From Microvirga sesbaniae (GTDB lineage Bacteria > Pseudomonadota > Alphaproteobacteria > Rhizobiales > Beijerinckiaceae), in contig NZ_JAMXFJ010000010.1 in NCBI RefSeq assembly GCF_025460805.1, positions 62,001 to 126,000 of the forward strand: a stretch of DNA of 64,000 bases, given 5' to 3'. Position numbers and translations under genes: made by a program. The stretch's first letter is position 1. Every line of letters starts with the position of its first letter. The notes below the pieces were generated by a model. The model worked only from the letters and a program-made list of their open reading frames with translations, was not told the DNA's origin and did not search any database. Shown here one piece after another: positions 51,774-60,035 of the stretch.

Positions 51774-52466
51774 ATGCTTAACCGCCGCCAAATCCTCACC
51801 GGTCTTGCTGCATCGGCAGGCCTCGCCCATAGCACCCTCGCCCGTGCCCAGGTCGCATTCCCCGTCGGCACTCAATTGATCCCGTCGCTTGCCGGGCCTG
51901 AAACTCTCGAGATGCCCTCGTTTGATTTTGAGCCCTCTGCAGAGGCCCCCGCTCTGCCGAATGACATGAAGAACACTGATCTTGCTGCGATCACCGACAA
52001 AGCCCCGTTAACCCAGGCAGGGCTTCCCGCCCACCGCGGGCTCTGGCTGGTGAACTACAACACCAATGAGGAAGTTAAGACCGTCTTCTGGAAAGAGGGC
52101 GTGTACGATAAGCCAGCCTACTCCCAGCTCTGCCACATGCTCAGGGATTGGCGGGAGAAAGTGACGATGGCCATGGACCCCAAGCTGTTTCACCTGCTCT
52201 GGGCAGTCCAGCATCGCATCGGCTTCCAGCAGCCGATCATCGTCACGTCTGGATTTCGCACCAAGACGACAAACGAGATGCTTCGCGCTGAAGGATCAGC
52301 GATCAACTCGCTTCATATGCACTCACAAGCATCTGACATCGTCGTAAATAAGGTTTCACCCACCGATATTGCCAAGTATGCTCAATCTCTGGGTGTAGGT
52401 GGTGTGGGTTTCTACTCTAAATTTGTGCATTTAGACACCGGCCCTATCCGTACATGGGAAGGATAA
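51774..52466 (+). CDS. Tat-exported DUF882/YcbK-type M15-like protein
   Basis: A 230-residue protein. ATG 51774 has AGGA six bases upstream and gives MLNRRQILTGLAASAG, a twin-arginine signal, with cleavage near ARAQV. The C-terminal domain (about 105-230) is the peptidase M15-like DUF882 fold: TSGFRTKTTNEML, HMHSQASDIVV and KFVHLDTGP supply the probable zinc ligands His, Asp and His. YcbK-like proteins act on peptidoglycan in the periplasm. The end (RTWEG) is normal for the family, so the gene is intact. An upstream frame that overlaps the SNF2 gene is not used. Confidence 0.9.
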   Translation: MLNRRQILTGLAASAGLAHSTLARAQVAFPVGTQLIPSLAGPETLEMPSFDFEPSAEAPALPNDMKNTDLAAITDKAPLTQAGLPAHRGLWLVNYNTNEEVKTVFWKEGVYDKPAYSQLCHMLRDWREKVTMAMDPKLFHLLWAVQHRIGFQQPIIVTSGFRTKTTNEMLRAEGSAINSLHMHSQASDIVVNKVSPTDIAKYAQSLGVGGVGFYSKFVHLDTGPIRTWEG

Positions 52467-52476
52467 TGTCGCGTCG

Positions 52477-52514
52477 CGCATAAGTTGCGACCATGGACGC
52501 ATAAAGTGCGACCA
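52477..52514 (+). repeat. Tandem 17-bp direct repeats, transposon-end-like
   Basis: CGCATAAGTTGCGACCA (52477-52493) and CGCATAAAGTGCGACCA (52498-52514) match at 15 of 17 positions and are 21 bp apart, two helical turns. Spaced direct repeats of this sort occur at the ends of IS21-family elements. No transposase is present, so this would be a remnant end. It begins 11 bp after the DUF882 stop, at the left edge of the flavoprotein segment. Confidence 0.45.
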
Positions 52515-52736
52515 GATAGCGAGCTTATCTCACGCTGTTCCCGCAAAGACGCGTCCCTCGTGCCGGTCGCGGAAGCGAACGAGCCCCTCGCCTTTCCCCT
52601 CTGCGCAACCATCGCGCGTGAGTGATCCCGGGCACCCTTGCAATTACCGACGAGCTAGCCACCTTCATGCCGACGAGGCTTGCGGCCGGTCTCGCCCGCA
52701 ACTCGCCACAGGACCGGGAGAGGAGCCTGCGTGCCG

Positions 52737-53861
52737 ATGGACAGCTCCTCACCACTTTCGTCGCCGCCGAATGCCGTCACGCCGGGCATGGCGCTCAAAG
52801 TCCAGATCGCTGTTATCGGAGCCGGTCAGGCGGGGCTCTCGGCGGCCTACCATCTCAAGAGGCTGGGATTGGCGCCGCACAAGGGGTTTGTGGTGCTCGA
52901 CCAGTCTCCAGGGCCAGGTGGTGCCTGGCAAGACCGCTGGCCCTCGCTGACCCTGAGCACGGTCAATCGCATTCATGACCTGCCAGGGATGCCCTTTTCG
53001 GAGGTAACCGGCACGAACAGCCCGGAGGTGCGGGCGAGCATCGCCGTCCCAGCGTATTTCGCGGCGTACGAGAAACGTTTCGACCTGCCGGTCTACCGCC
53101 CAATGACGGTGAAGGTCGTCTGCGACAGGCACGATCACTTCAGGGTCGAGACGGACCGGCTCCAGGTGTCCGCACGCGGGCTCATCAATGCCACGGGAAC
53201 GTGGGAAAGCCCTTACGTTCCCGACGTGTCCGGAGCCGACCGGTTCAAGGGCAGGCAACTGCACACGAAGGATTACCGCAGCGCCGAGGAGTTCACGGGT
53301 CGACATGTCATTGTCGTGGGGGCTGGCATCTCGGCGATCCAGTTGCTCGACGAAGTGTCTCGCGTCACCGCGACCACCTGGGTGACCCGGAGAGAGCCCG
53401 AATTCCGGGATGGTCCGTTCGACGAAAAGGCCGGCCGCGCTGCCGTCGCATTTGTGGAGGACCGGGTGCGCCGCGGCCTGCCACCTGCGTCCGTCGTCTC
53501 GGTGACCGGGATTCCTGTCACTCCCGCTGTAGAGGCCATGCGGGCACGCGGGGTGCTGACCCGGCGCCCCATGTTCAGCGAGATCACGGAGGACGGGGTT
53601 CGCTGGTCAGATGGGACCGCGCTCCGCGCCGACGTGATCCTCTGGTGCACCGGCTTTCGCAGTTCCCTCGATCACCTGGCGCCGCTCATGCTGCGCGAGC
53701 CTGGTGGGGGCATCGTCATGACCGGACGGCTGGCGACGCAGGTCGCGAAAGATCCGAGAGTACATCTGGTGGGGTACGGCCCCTCCGCCTCGACCATTGG
53801 GGCGAACCGGGCCGGCCGCGCCGCCGCGGACGAACTCATGGCCTTTCTCGACCTTGCGTGA
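52737..53861 (+). CDS. FAD/NAD(P)-dependent monooxygenase-like flavoprotein
   Basis: A 374-residue flavoprotein of the CzcO/flavin-containing monooxygenase group. The FAD-binding site is VIGAGQAGLSAAY (about residue 23-35 from this start), the GGAWQDRWPSL segment follows, and the NAD(P) site is VVGAGISAIQLL (about 192). INATGTW and the late VHLVGYGPSASTIG segment also fit. GAGGAG lies 11 bases before ATG 52737; ATG 52788 is a shorter alternative. The substrate cannot be told. The gene is more GC-rich than its neighbours and is preceded by transposon-like repeats, so it was probably acquired separately. Confidence 0.85.
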   Translation: MDSSSPLSSPPNAVTPGMALKVQIAVIGAGQAGLSAAYHLKRLGLAPHKGFVVLDQSPGPGGAWQDRWPSLTLSTVNRIHDLPGMPFSEVTGTNSPEVRASIAVPAYFAAYEKRFDLPVYRPMTVKVVCDRHDHFRVETDRLQVSARGLINATGTWESPYVPDVSGADRFKGRQLHTKDYRSAEEFTGRHVIVVGAGISAIQLLDEVSRVTATTWVTRREPEFRDGPFDEKAGRAAVAFVEDRVRRGLPPASVVSVTGIPVTPAVEAMRARGVLTRRPMFSEITEDGVRWSDGTALRADVILWCTGFRSSLDHLAPLMLREPGGGIVMTGRLATQVAKDPRVHLVGYGPSASTIGANRAGRAAADELMAFLDLA

Positions 53862-53963
53862 GCATTGCCGGCCAAGCATCCGATCCAACCCCTCGCCGTG
53901 CATTGGCGACGAGCCTGATCTCAACTAGCGTGTTCCCTACTGCCCCAGGCCAAAGAGCGTTCC

Positions 53964-55133
53964 GTGAGATTATCGATCCGACTCGCATCCACCATTGCCG
54001 CCGCCTCCCTTCTTGCATCGACAGCAGGTGCCAGCGAAACTGCCATGGAGTTGGTAGAGGCGTTCCAACAGACCCTTCCTGACACACAGACATCCGCCTC
54101 TTTAACCAGTGCTGAAGTGCCCCTCATAGGCTGTCCTCAGGATGGACAGATGGGGTTGCGTGAGCCGCCTGCCCTTCCAAAAGCGGCAAGGCTCCTCATC
54201 CCCGGCGGAACGGCTCAGAAACTGGCCTATTACACAGCCAATCCATCGGGGCGTGGCGGCGTTCTCGGTCCAAGGGGATGGTCCTGCAGAGCCGTGTCAG
54301 GAAGTGACGGAGACGTTTTATATGTCACCCCTCCCGAGGCACCTGCGAACTTCGACGACCCCTGGATGGGACCGCAGATCGTCCGCCGGTTCTCGGAAGG
54401 CGGGACCTCAGGACGGTTTGCCGTCGCACGGGTCATCGCCCGGGTATTCCCGCAGGCCCGCTCATTTGCTGAAGGCGTCCGCGACGAAGGGATGGATGAT
54501 GCGAACGCCTATGTCTTTGCACCCTGGCCATCGGACAAAATTCGCCACCTGGCTCAGGATGTAGTGAGCTATTCAACTCCAGCCGGACAGAACGGGCTCG
54601 GCACGGATGGCGAGGAGCCGGTCTCGCCGCTCGCCACTCAGGGTCTCGTGTTCCTCATCGGCGATCCTGCTGTCGAGCCGTCCGTCCGCCTCCTGAAGAT
54701 CCGTCTTTCTGGCAATGATGCCGCGCTATACCCAGCGATTGCCGCCGAGATGCTTGCTGCATGGACACCACCGGAGACACGGGGATCCCCGGCCCCCGAG
54801 CCGACGACACCTGGATCGACAACGGCTGTGGCCCTGGTGAACGAATTCTATGGAGCACTCGAGCGCGGGGACGGTCGAGCAGCGTCGGCTCGAGTGATTG
54901 CAGAGAAACAGGCGAGTGGCCCATTCACAGCTCAAGCCCTGACAAAGTTCTACGGCACCCTCGACGAGCCACTGAAGCTGCTGTCGGCCGACGAGGCGGG
55001 TCCAATGCAGGTAAAAGTCCGGTACCGCTATCGAACTGGGCGGAAGCCGTGTAACGGCGAGGCAACGGTGAGCCTTGTCCAAACCTCCGAGGGGGTCCGG
55101 ATCGAGAGGATCCGATCCGCCTCTGGGTGTTGA
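53964..55133 (+). CDS. Exported unknown protein
   Basis: A 389-residue protein starting at GTG 53964, with a Sec signal (RLASTIAAASLLASTAGASE). The body is soluble and Pro/Gly-rich, with GWSCRAVSGSDGDVLYVTP at about residues 108-126 and a Pro/Thr linker at about 270-290. A C-terminal domain (VALVNEFYGALERGDGRAAS onward) has the look of the NTF2-like or SnoaL-like folds found in exported proteins. A disulfide pair is possible near the end (KPCNGE and SGC). No enzyme motif is visible. Confidence 0.68.
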   Translation: MRLSIRLASTIAAASLLASTAGASETAMELVEAFQQTLPDTQTSASLTSAEVPLIGCPQDGQMGLREPPALPKAARLLIPGGTAQKLAYYTANPSGRGGVLGPRGWSCRAVSGSDGDVLYVTPPEAPANFDDPWMGPQIVRRFSEGGTSGRFAVARVIARVFPQARSFAEGVRDEGMDDANAYVFAPWPSDKIRHLAQDVVSYSTPAGQNGLGTDGEEPVSPLATQGLVFLIGDPAVEPSVRLLKIRLSGNDAALYPAIAAEMLAAWTPPETRGSPAPEPTTPGSTTAVALVNEFYGALERGDGRAASARVIAEKQASGPFTAQALTKFYGTLDEPLKLLSADEAGPMQVKVRYRYRTGRKPCNGEATVSLVQTSEGVRIERIRSASGC

Positions 55134-55168
55134 TGCAGACTACTGCCAGTGCAGCCGAGCCGCCTGCC

Positions 55169-55921
55169 CTAACCCTGACAGCTATGCGGAATGAACTGGT
55201 ACTCTTTGAGCGGCCCGCCGGTGAGCTCCTTCACGATTGGCGAGTCGTTCCGTAGGTCAAACACGAACATCGAGGCGTTCGAAGTCGTCACGAACGGTAG
55301 TTTGTCTGCTGGCAGGACCGCATCGTCCGGATTGGCTTCTTGAGTCTCCCGAGACCCGGTTGCCTCCGCCGGGCTTCCATCCATCCACTCGCGGGTAACT
55401 GTATAGGTCTTCCCGGCCAACTGCCCTCTGACTAGGACTTGGCCGATGACGCTCGGAGGTCCCTTTCTCAAGGCGCGGGGCCGGTCTTCGACCTTCTCAT
55501 CGGCCGCATCCAGATACACGAAATGGAAGCTGTAGTTTCCGCCGGCGGCTTTTAGCTCTTCTCCCTTTTCTGGATCGCGGAAAATCACCCGATCCAAGCG
55601 GCAACGGAAACGTTCCGGCAACCGGATCTCGACCGTTGAGGTCGCATAGCAAGGAATCCCGGTCAGAATGTGCTCGGCATATTCGAAAACCCCAGGGACA
55701 TAGTTTTCGATCTCCTTAGGGTAAGGCCGATCGAAGAACGCTCGGCGTGCTTCCTTGCGCTTTTCGGCTTCCAGAAAATCCAGCCTCTCCAGCTCGCAGG
55801 TCGCATCAACCCAGCCCGGCTTGTACCGGATACGCCCCTCCTGCTTCGGCGAGCCGGCCTGCCCATAAGCAGGAAGCGCTCCAAGAATGGCCGCCACCGC
55901 TATGATCAATACCCTGGCCAT
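55169..55921 (-). CDS. Exported unknown protein
   Basis: A 250-residue protein. ATG 55919-55921 has GGAG five bases upstream and yields a Sec signal (MARVLIIAVAAILGALPAYGQ minus the last residue as core). The mature part has three Cys (ATCELE, IPCYAT, RFRCRL) and a C-terminal one, and a beta-rich second half. It converges with the exported gene ending at 55133. It may be in one unit with the two-helix protein 83 bp upstream. The family is not recognised. Confidence 0.66.
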   Translation of the reverse strand: MARVLIIAVAAILGALPAYGQAGSPKQEGRIRYKPGWVDATCELERLDFLEAEKRKEARRAFFDRPYPKEIENYVPGVFEYAEHILTGIPCYATSTVEIRLPERFRCRLDRVIFRDPEKGEELKAAGGNYSFHFVYLDAADEKVEDRPRALRKGPPSVIGQVLVRGQLAGKTYTVTREWMDGSPAEATGSRETQEANPDDAVLPADKLPFVTTSNASMFVFDLRNDSPIVKELTGGPLKEYQFIPHSCQG

Positions 55922-56004
55922 CCGAACTCCACCCATCGCCCCTGAGCCTGGATTTCATCACAACAGGCATTGGATTGCCTAGCGCCAACTTTCGCAGAGG
56001 CACC

Positions 56005-56241
56005 CTACCCTTTGCGGCCGGCGGAAGACCTCACCAGAAGAACGATGCCAACGATCGCCATCCCCAGCCCGACTCCAAACGCGAGATCCGTCTCGACCGT
56101 CCCAGTGATCGTATCAACCCGGGAACGGCGAACGCCGCTTAGAATGTGATAGCCGCCTGTCCCCAGTCCACCAACGACAGCGCCAATGAGCAGCCCAAAG
56201 ACCGGGTCCGGTCCCCTATCTTGAGACGGTTTTTTACTCAT
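56005..56241 (-). CDS. Small two-helix membrane protein
   Basis: A 78-residue protein with two membrane segments: FGLLIGAVVGGLGTGGYHIL and FGVGLGMAIVGIVLLV, joined by a basic loop with VRRSRVD. Gly-rich helices and a basic N-terminus suggest an inner-membrane hairpin. AGGT precedes ATG 56239-56241 with a spacing of about eight. Function unknown. Small hairpins of this kind occur as toxins, pilus helpers or regulators. Confidence 0.6.
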   Translation of the reverse strand: MSKKPSQDRGPDPVFGLLIGAVVGGLGTGGYHILSGVRRSRVDTITGTVETDLAFGVGLGMAIVGIVLLVRSSAGRKG

Positions 56242-56549
56242 AACCGATACCTGGGCGCGATACTACTTCCGATAGATACTATCTAATTCAAGTTTATCCA
56301 ATCTTAATTCGGGAGCCATCAATCTTAGGTACGGCTGCGAGCGTTCTTTCGCGTGCGGAGCGGGAGACCCCTGCCGAATTTCGAGAAAACGACATGCAGG
56401 ATCTTTGCCTGCACGGGGAGCAATACAAACCCCAATAACTTCATTCCTGGGCACCCGCTCTGAAATCAGATGCCCACACAGGAAATCCACATCCTAAGTC
56501 GATGTGCACATCACGAGATTTCTCAATCCCCAAAACTAGAGAGCACAAC
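56242..56549. other. AT-rich divergent intergenic region
   Basis: About 308 bp with a TTAATTCGG copy (56304-56312) and a CTAATTCA 20 bp earlier (56284-56291). A 75-codon open frame on the minus strand (56263-56490) has two Cys-containing patches but no ribosome site, and I do not support it. Confidence 0.4.
56304..56312 (+). repeat. TTAATTCGG element
   Basis: Exact copy in the divergent region between 56241 and 56550. Confidence 0.5.
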
Positions 56550-57713
56550 ATGAACGACAAAATCCTGGCTCTTGTCTCCCAGGGCGAACAGTCTCACATC
56601 GCCGTCATTCTTGCTCAGCGCACGCTGGACAGGCTGCAGTTGGAAATGGAAGCCGCTCGCTCTGCCCTGATTGTCGCCCAGACGAACTATGATGACCTCG
56701 CAGTTTCCGTGACCGGCGAGACCAACCTTCCGCGTCCTGCATTCGATGACATGATCCAAAAGCGTGTCGGAGCGCTTATCGAACTCGGTCTCGTCGGAGG
56801 TGACATCGACCTATCGGCGGCCGCCCCTTCCGTGCAGCCCGCAGCGCCGCTCTCCGAAGCCGCTCCCGCCGCTCCGGTCTCGTCAACGCCCGCACCCAAC
56901 AACCCGTATGGGGATGACGTTCCCCGCTCCCGCTCGGCCTATCAGAAGGGCTATGACGACGGGATCACCGGCCAGGTAAAGGACATCAACCTCTACAAGC
57001 GCCCCTCAGCCCAGACCGCCTACGCACAGGGTTATGATGCCGGCGCCAAGGACAAAGAGGGTGAGGCCGCCCAGGATGCAGTCGCTTCTGCTGCGCTCCC
57101 TGACGAAACGCCGGCCACTGTCGATGCCGCAGAGATTGACGTTCAGAGCGACATCGAGGCTCCCGCCGAAGGCATGACGGACCTGCAGGAGCAGGCCGTG
57201 TCCTCGCAGGACGAGGCGGTGACCGCGGCAAGCTCCGAACCGCTCGACACTGTGAACACCCAGACAACTGCCCCTGTCGCCGATGGCTCGGTCCAGGAGG
57301 GCGATGAGATGGTCACCTTCTCGCCTGACGGAATCTTTCTGACAAAGGCTCGGGATGAGGGTGCTCAGGCAGCCCTTGCCAATGAACCCAAGAGCTCTTG
57401 CCCCTATGCTCCGGGGCCGCTGCGCCAGAGCTGGGAGAATGGCTACGAAGAATCGGTAGACCAGCGGCTCCAGCAGATGAGCTCTCCCGAGGCTGACCTG
57501 AACCTAGCCCAGGATGCTTCCGTCATCGTTCTTGACACGGCATCTAGCCTCACGGCCAGCCAGTTCGCGCATTCTGACCAGCCCGATGAGAGCATTTTTG
57601 ATGATGACGGTCCTTTCGGCGATCATGCCGAGATGGCCGATCAGGTGACCATCGTCAGCGCAGACAACTTGGACATCGCGCCCTTCCTGCGTCGTGGCGC
57701 GGAGGTTCACTGA
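56550..57713 (+). CDS. Acidic protein with two ribosome-modulation-factor-like modules
   Basis: A 387-residue soluble protein. Residues 1-85 are helical. Two segments look like ribosome modulation factor (RMF). Module 1 (about 128-170) has AYQKGYDDGITGQ and AYAQGYDAG. Module 2 (about 266-307) has GAQAALANEP then SSCPY (284-286 is CPY) and LRQSWENGYEESVDQR, aligning with the RMF pattern GYQAG, CPY and a W-GG-W helix. RMF proteins are normally about 55 residues and dimerise stationary-phase ribosomes. Here the modules lie within long acidic, disordered linkers. The protein could bind ribosomes or have borrowed the fold for another RNA or protein contact. ATG 56550 follows AGAGAGC-like sequence only. 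A strong terminator follows. Confidence 0.7.
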   Translation: MNDKILALVSQGEQSHIAVILAQRTLDRLQLEMEAARSALIVAQTNYDDLAVSVTGETNLPRPAFDDMIQKRVGALIELGLVGGDIDLSAAAPSVQPAAPLSEAAPAAPVSSTPAPNNPYGDDVPRSRSAYQKGYDDGITGQVKDINLYKRPSAQTAYAQGYDAGAKDKEGEAAQDAVASAALPDETPATVDAAEIDVQSDIEAPAEGMTDLQEQAVSSQDEAVTAASSEPLDTVNTQTTAPVADGSVQEGDEMVTFSPDGIFLTKARDEGAQAALANEPKSSCPYAPGPLRQSWENGYEESVDQRLQQMSSPEADLNLAQDASVIVLDTASSLTASQFAHSDQPDESIFDDDGPFGDHAEMADQVTIVSADNLDIAPFLRRGAEVH

Positions 57714-57726
57714 GCCCCAATGCGAA

Positions 57727-57763
57727 GAGCCGGAGCCCCTAATGGGCCCCGGCTCCTTTTTTT
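57727..57763 (+). terminator. Strong terminator, overlapping convergent gene end
   Basis: Stem GAGCCGG/CCGGCTC with an inner GCCC/GGGC and a run of seven T. The right arm encodes the last residues and stop of the convergent gene at 57739. Confidence 0.93.
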
Positions 57764-58296
57764 AACCGCATCCAGCAAAACCACGCCTGTCGTCGGACAA
57801 CCAGGCTGAAGAGGGCCCAAATCCCTCTCCTTTCGGCCTCTGCCCGATCCCGCGCCGCGATTAACCCTTTGGCGCTTGTGATCCTGCCTTTACGGGCCAG
57901 TGTGACCAGATCGGGAAGGCTGATGGACACTCCGAGAGGGTCGGAGAGCGCCGCCGGCCCAACCTCCTGTTTCGCCTGCCGGATCACCTCGATCGCCCGA
58001 AAGGCTGCGCCAAGATCAACGCCTGATCCTCCTGACGCCCGACTAGCCGTCGCCGTCAGCCTAGAGAGAAGATCGGGAAAACGCTCAACCATCAGTTCCC
58101 GATCCTCTTCCGGCAGCTCCTTGATCACAGAAACGACTTGGTCGCTTCCGCCCTCGAGAACCGCCTGCTCTAGGAGATGAAGCAGAGAGCGTTCCCGCTC
58201 CCTGCACATCTGCTCGTGACGGACCAGCGCTTCCCGATAATCCCGATCATGGCTCTCGTAGAAATCGTTCACGGGGTCCATCGGGCGATCAGCCAT
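57739..58296 (-). CDS. Unknown protein, last gene of P-loop operon
   Basis: A 185-residue helical, charged protein. ATG 58294-58296 overlaps the stop of the P-loop gene by eight bases, so it is translationally coupled. There is no signal. Residues 10-80 are coiled-coil-like (REALVRHEQMCRERERSLLH), and a hydrophobic stretch near the C-terminus (IWALFSLVVRRQAWFCW, about 158-175) could anchor it. Its last codons lie in the terminator of the convergent gene. The family is not recognised. Confidence 0.68.
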   Translation of the reverse strand: MADRPMDPVNDFYESHDRDYREALVRHEQMCRERERSLLHLLEQAVLEGGSDQVVSVIKELPEEDRELMVERFPDLLSRLTATASRASGGSGVDLGAAFRAIEVIRQAKQEVGPAALSDPLGVSISLPDLVTLARKGRITSAKGLIAARDRAEAERRGIWALFSLVVRRQAWFCWMRLKKGAGAH

Positions 58297-59164
58297 TCAA
58301 ACTGTATTCGTCCACAGTCTTGGCGACAGCCAGATCATCGGGCACCAGCTTCGCTTCACGGAATGCGCTCACTGTCTCGGTCAGCCAGCCCGAAAAGTCC
58401 TTCTCGGCGGCCGATGCCATGAAGGAGCTAATCCCAAACTTCGTCGTATAGTCACGGAAGTCGAGCTCCTTCATCGCCTTAAGGGAAATGCAGTTGCCCT
58501 GGATCTTCTGCCACACTGAACTCTTGCAGCGCCCGAGTTTCACCACCGTCACGTTGTGGTCGGTCACGAACTTCATGAGATCGCGGTACTCAGATGTTTC
58601 TGACAGGCTATCAAACTTGCCTTCGTGCTCATTGAATACCACCACATAGCGGGCGATCGGCAGGAACTTGCGGTTCGTCTCGGCAAGGCGGATCAGGTCC
58701 GCAGCGTCTACCAAGCTCTGCGCTTGGGCTGTGACGGGGATGATCAACCAGATTGGGGGAGCCGTCTCGAACACCCGGCCGGCATCAATCTCCAGGGCCC
58801 AATTCCAGATCGACGGCAGGACGTTTGCGCCAACATCAACCAGAACATTACCCTGCTCAAGGGCCTGGCCCAGACGCTCCCAGTACTGGAGGCCCGCGGC
58901 TTCATCAGAGCGGATGGACGTCAACGAAACGCCGATGCCGAGCTCCTCGACCGTTTCTTGCCCTTCCAGGAACCGTGCAAGCTTCGACTTCGTGGCGCTG
59001 CCCTCATCTCCGGCCGTGTCTGCAGCCATCACGCGCAACGGCTGCCCGCGCCCTTGGAAGATGTACTGGATTACCTGAGAGATGAGGGTCTTACCCTGGC
59101 CGCCCGTGCGGGTGCCGACAATGAAGGAGGGTTTCTGACCGTTTGTAAAAGCAAGGGTATCCAT
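58289..59164 (-). CDS. ParA/TraL-like P-loop protein
   Basis: A 291-residue P-loop protein. The nucleotide site GTRTGGQGKT (residues 17-26) is a ParA/MinD-like loop in which the signature first lysine is replaced (TRTGG rather than KGG). MAADTAGDEG and NVLVDVGANV supply the Asp-containing switch strands. The C-terminal half resembles TraL-type plasmid proteins. AAAGG lies six bases before the ATG. It overlaps the next gene by eight bases and belongs to a run of five tightly spaced minus-strand genes. Roles to consider are partitioning, conjugation or positioning of a surface machine. No ParB is seen nearby. Confidence 0.8.
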   Translation of the reverse strand: MDTLAFTNGQKPSFIVGTRTGGQGKTLISQVIQYIFQGRGQPLRVMAADTAGDEGSATKSKLARFLEGQETVEELGIGVSLTSIRSDEAAGLQYWERLGQALEQGNVLVDVGANVLPSIWNWALEIDAGRVFETAPPIWLIIPVTAQAQSLVDAADLIRLAETNRKFLPIARYVVVFNEHEGKFDSLSETSEYRDLMKFVTDHNVTVVKLGRCKSSVWQKIQGNCISLKAMKELDFRDYTTKFGISSFMASAAEKDFSGWLTETVSAFREAKLVPDDLAVAKTVDEYSLNG

Positions 59165-59206
59165 AGCTAGCCTTTCGTGAATGTTTGATCGTCTCGGGAT
59201 GGGGCG

Positions 59207-59608
59207 CTAGTTTTCGTCGACCCACGCCAACAGGTTCTGGAACTCGAGAGGATTCTCTGTCTGATTGTAGATCAGCACGTCGAGGAACTCGTGCGCCCTA
59301 CAAACCTCTAGAAGCTCCGGTTTCGGGTCGGGGCATTCCGCAATCAGCACGGTGCCCTCGTCATAGCTTTCGTCCATATAGTGCCGAACGAAGATCCGCA
59401 TTCTGCTTGGGGCGGGGGACAGAATTAGCCTTCCGCCCAGCAGCGATTCCTCCGGCACATAATCGCCGAAGAGAATGATGGTGAACCGGCCATCTACCCT
59501 CGTCTGGATTTCGACCCGATCTGTCACTCTATAGGGAGCGAACTCCCGCTTAAGCAGCGGCCCGACGGGATCAGACATCCCACCAGACTCCAGGGCCTGA
59601 GCCGTCAT
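59207..59608 (-). CDS. Small unknown protein in P-loop operon
   Basis: A 133-residue acidic protein. Its ATG 59606-59608 overlaps the stop of the preceding gene in ATGA, so coupling is likely. A second in-frame ATG lies ten codons on. The sequence alternates strands (RFTIILFGDYVP, GRLILSPAPSRMRIFVRHY and GTVLIAECPD), with a helical end. No motif is recognised. It is 42 bp upstream of the P-loop gene and is likely a partner of it. Confidence 0.65.
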   Translation of the reverse strand: MTAQALESGGMSDPVGPLLKREFAPYRVTDRVEIQTRVDGRFTIILFGDYVPEESLLGGRLILSPAPSRMRIFVRHYMDESYDEGTVLIAECPDPKPELLEVCRAHEFLDVLIYNQTENPLEFQNLLAWVDEN

Positions 59609-60021
59609 TGAGGACCTCCGCTTGCTTGCTGGGCCTGAGCCGGCGCCCTGATGCGTGTGCTGCCAAGACGCATCATTCTCTCGACATGAAGGCGCTGACG
59701 CAGAGCCAGGGCTGCCTCATGGGCACTCTCCCGGACATCCTTCCAAAGCCGCCGGAATCGAATATCGTCTGGCTCTACGGCATCGGAAGAGGTGACGTGG
59801 GCGAGAGCCATGAAGTCACTCGTTAAGCCACCCTCTACCGCGGCGTCGGGCAGCCCACCGAGGGCAAAGTGCTTCGGAAGCTCTGACGTCTTCTGCCGGC
59901 GCGAAAGCGGTGTCGCATAAACCCGGTGAACGTCAGGTCGCCTCAGGCATCCTGCGAACATCTCCACCAGACGGCTGCGCCTTACCTCCAACGCCTCCAT
60001 CGTCTCTGGAGTCATCAACAT
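59605..60021 (-). CDS. Basic unknown protein, first gene of P-loop operon
   Basis: A 138-residue, Arg-rich protein. ATG 60019-60021 has GGAG seven bases upstream; longer frames lack this. The protein has helices at each end (TPETMEALEVRRSRLVEMFA; SAHEAALALRQRLHVERMM) and a basic, Pro/Ala/Gln-rich tail that could bind nucleic acid. The leader holds a GATTCGAGAA element (60036-60045, minus strand) overlapping the region before the ribosome site. The family is not recognised. Confidence 0.62.
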   Translation of the reverse strand: MLMTPETMEALEVRRSRLVEMFAGCLRRPDVHRVYATPLSRRQKTSELPKHFALGGLPDAAVEGGLTSDFMALAHVTSSDAVEPDDIRFRRLWKDVRESAHEAALALRQRLHVERMMRLGSTRIRAPAQAQQASGGPQ

Positions 60022-60035
60022 TCGTACTCTCCAAA

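Noticed and set aside
52622..52978. 118-codon plus-strand frame overlapping the flavoprotein start
   Set aside because: Its second half runs out of frame through the FAD-binding motif of the flavoprotein, which is clearly the coding frame; no support for a separate gene.
56263..56490. 75-codon minus-strand frame with Cys patches
   Set aside because: No ribosome site, composition not gene-like, and it covers the AT-rich leader with the recurring elements.
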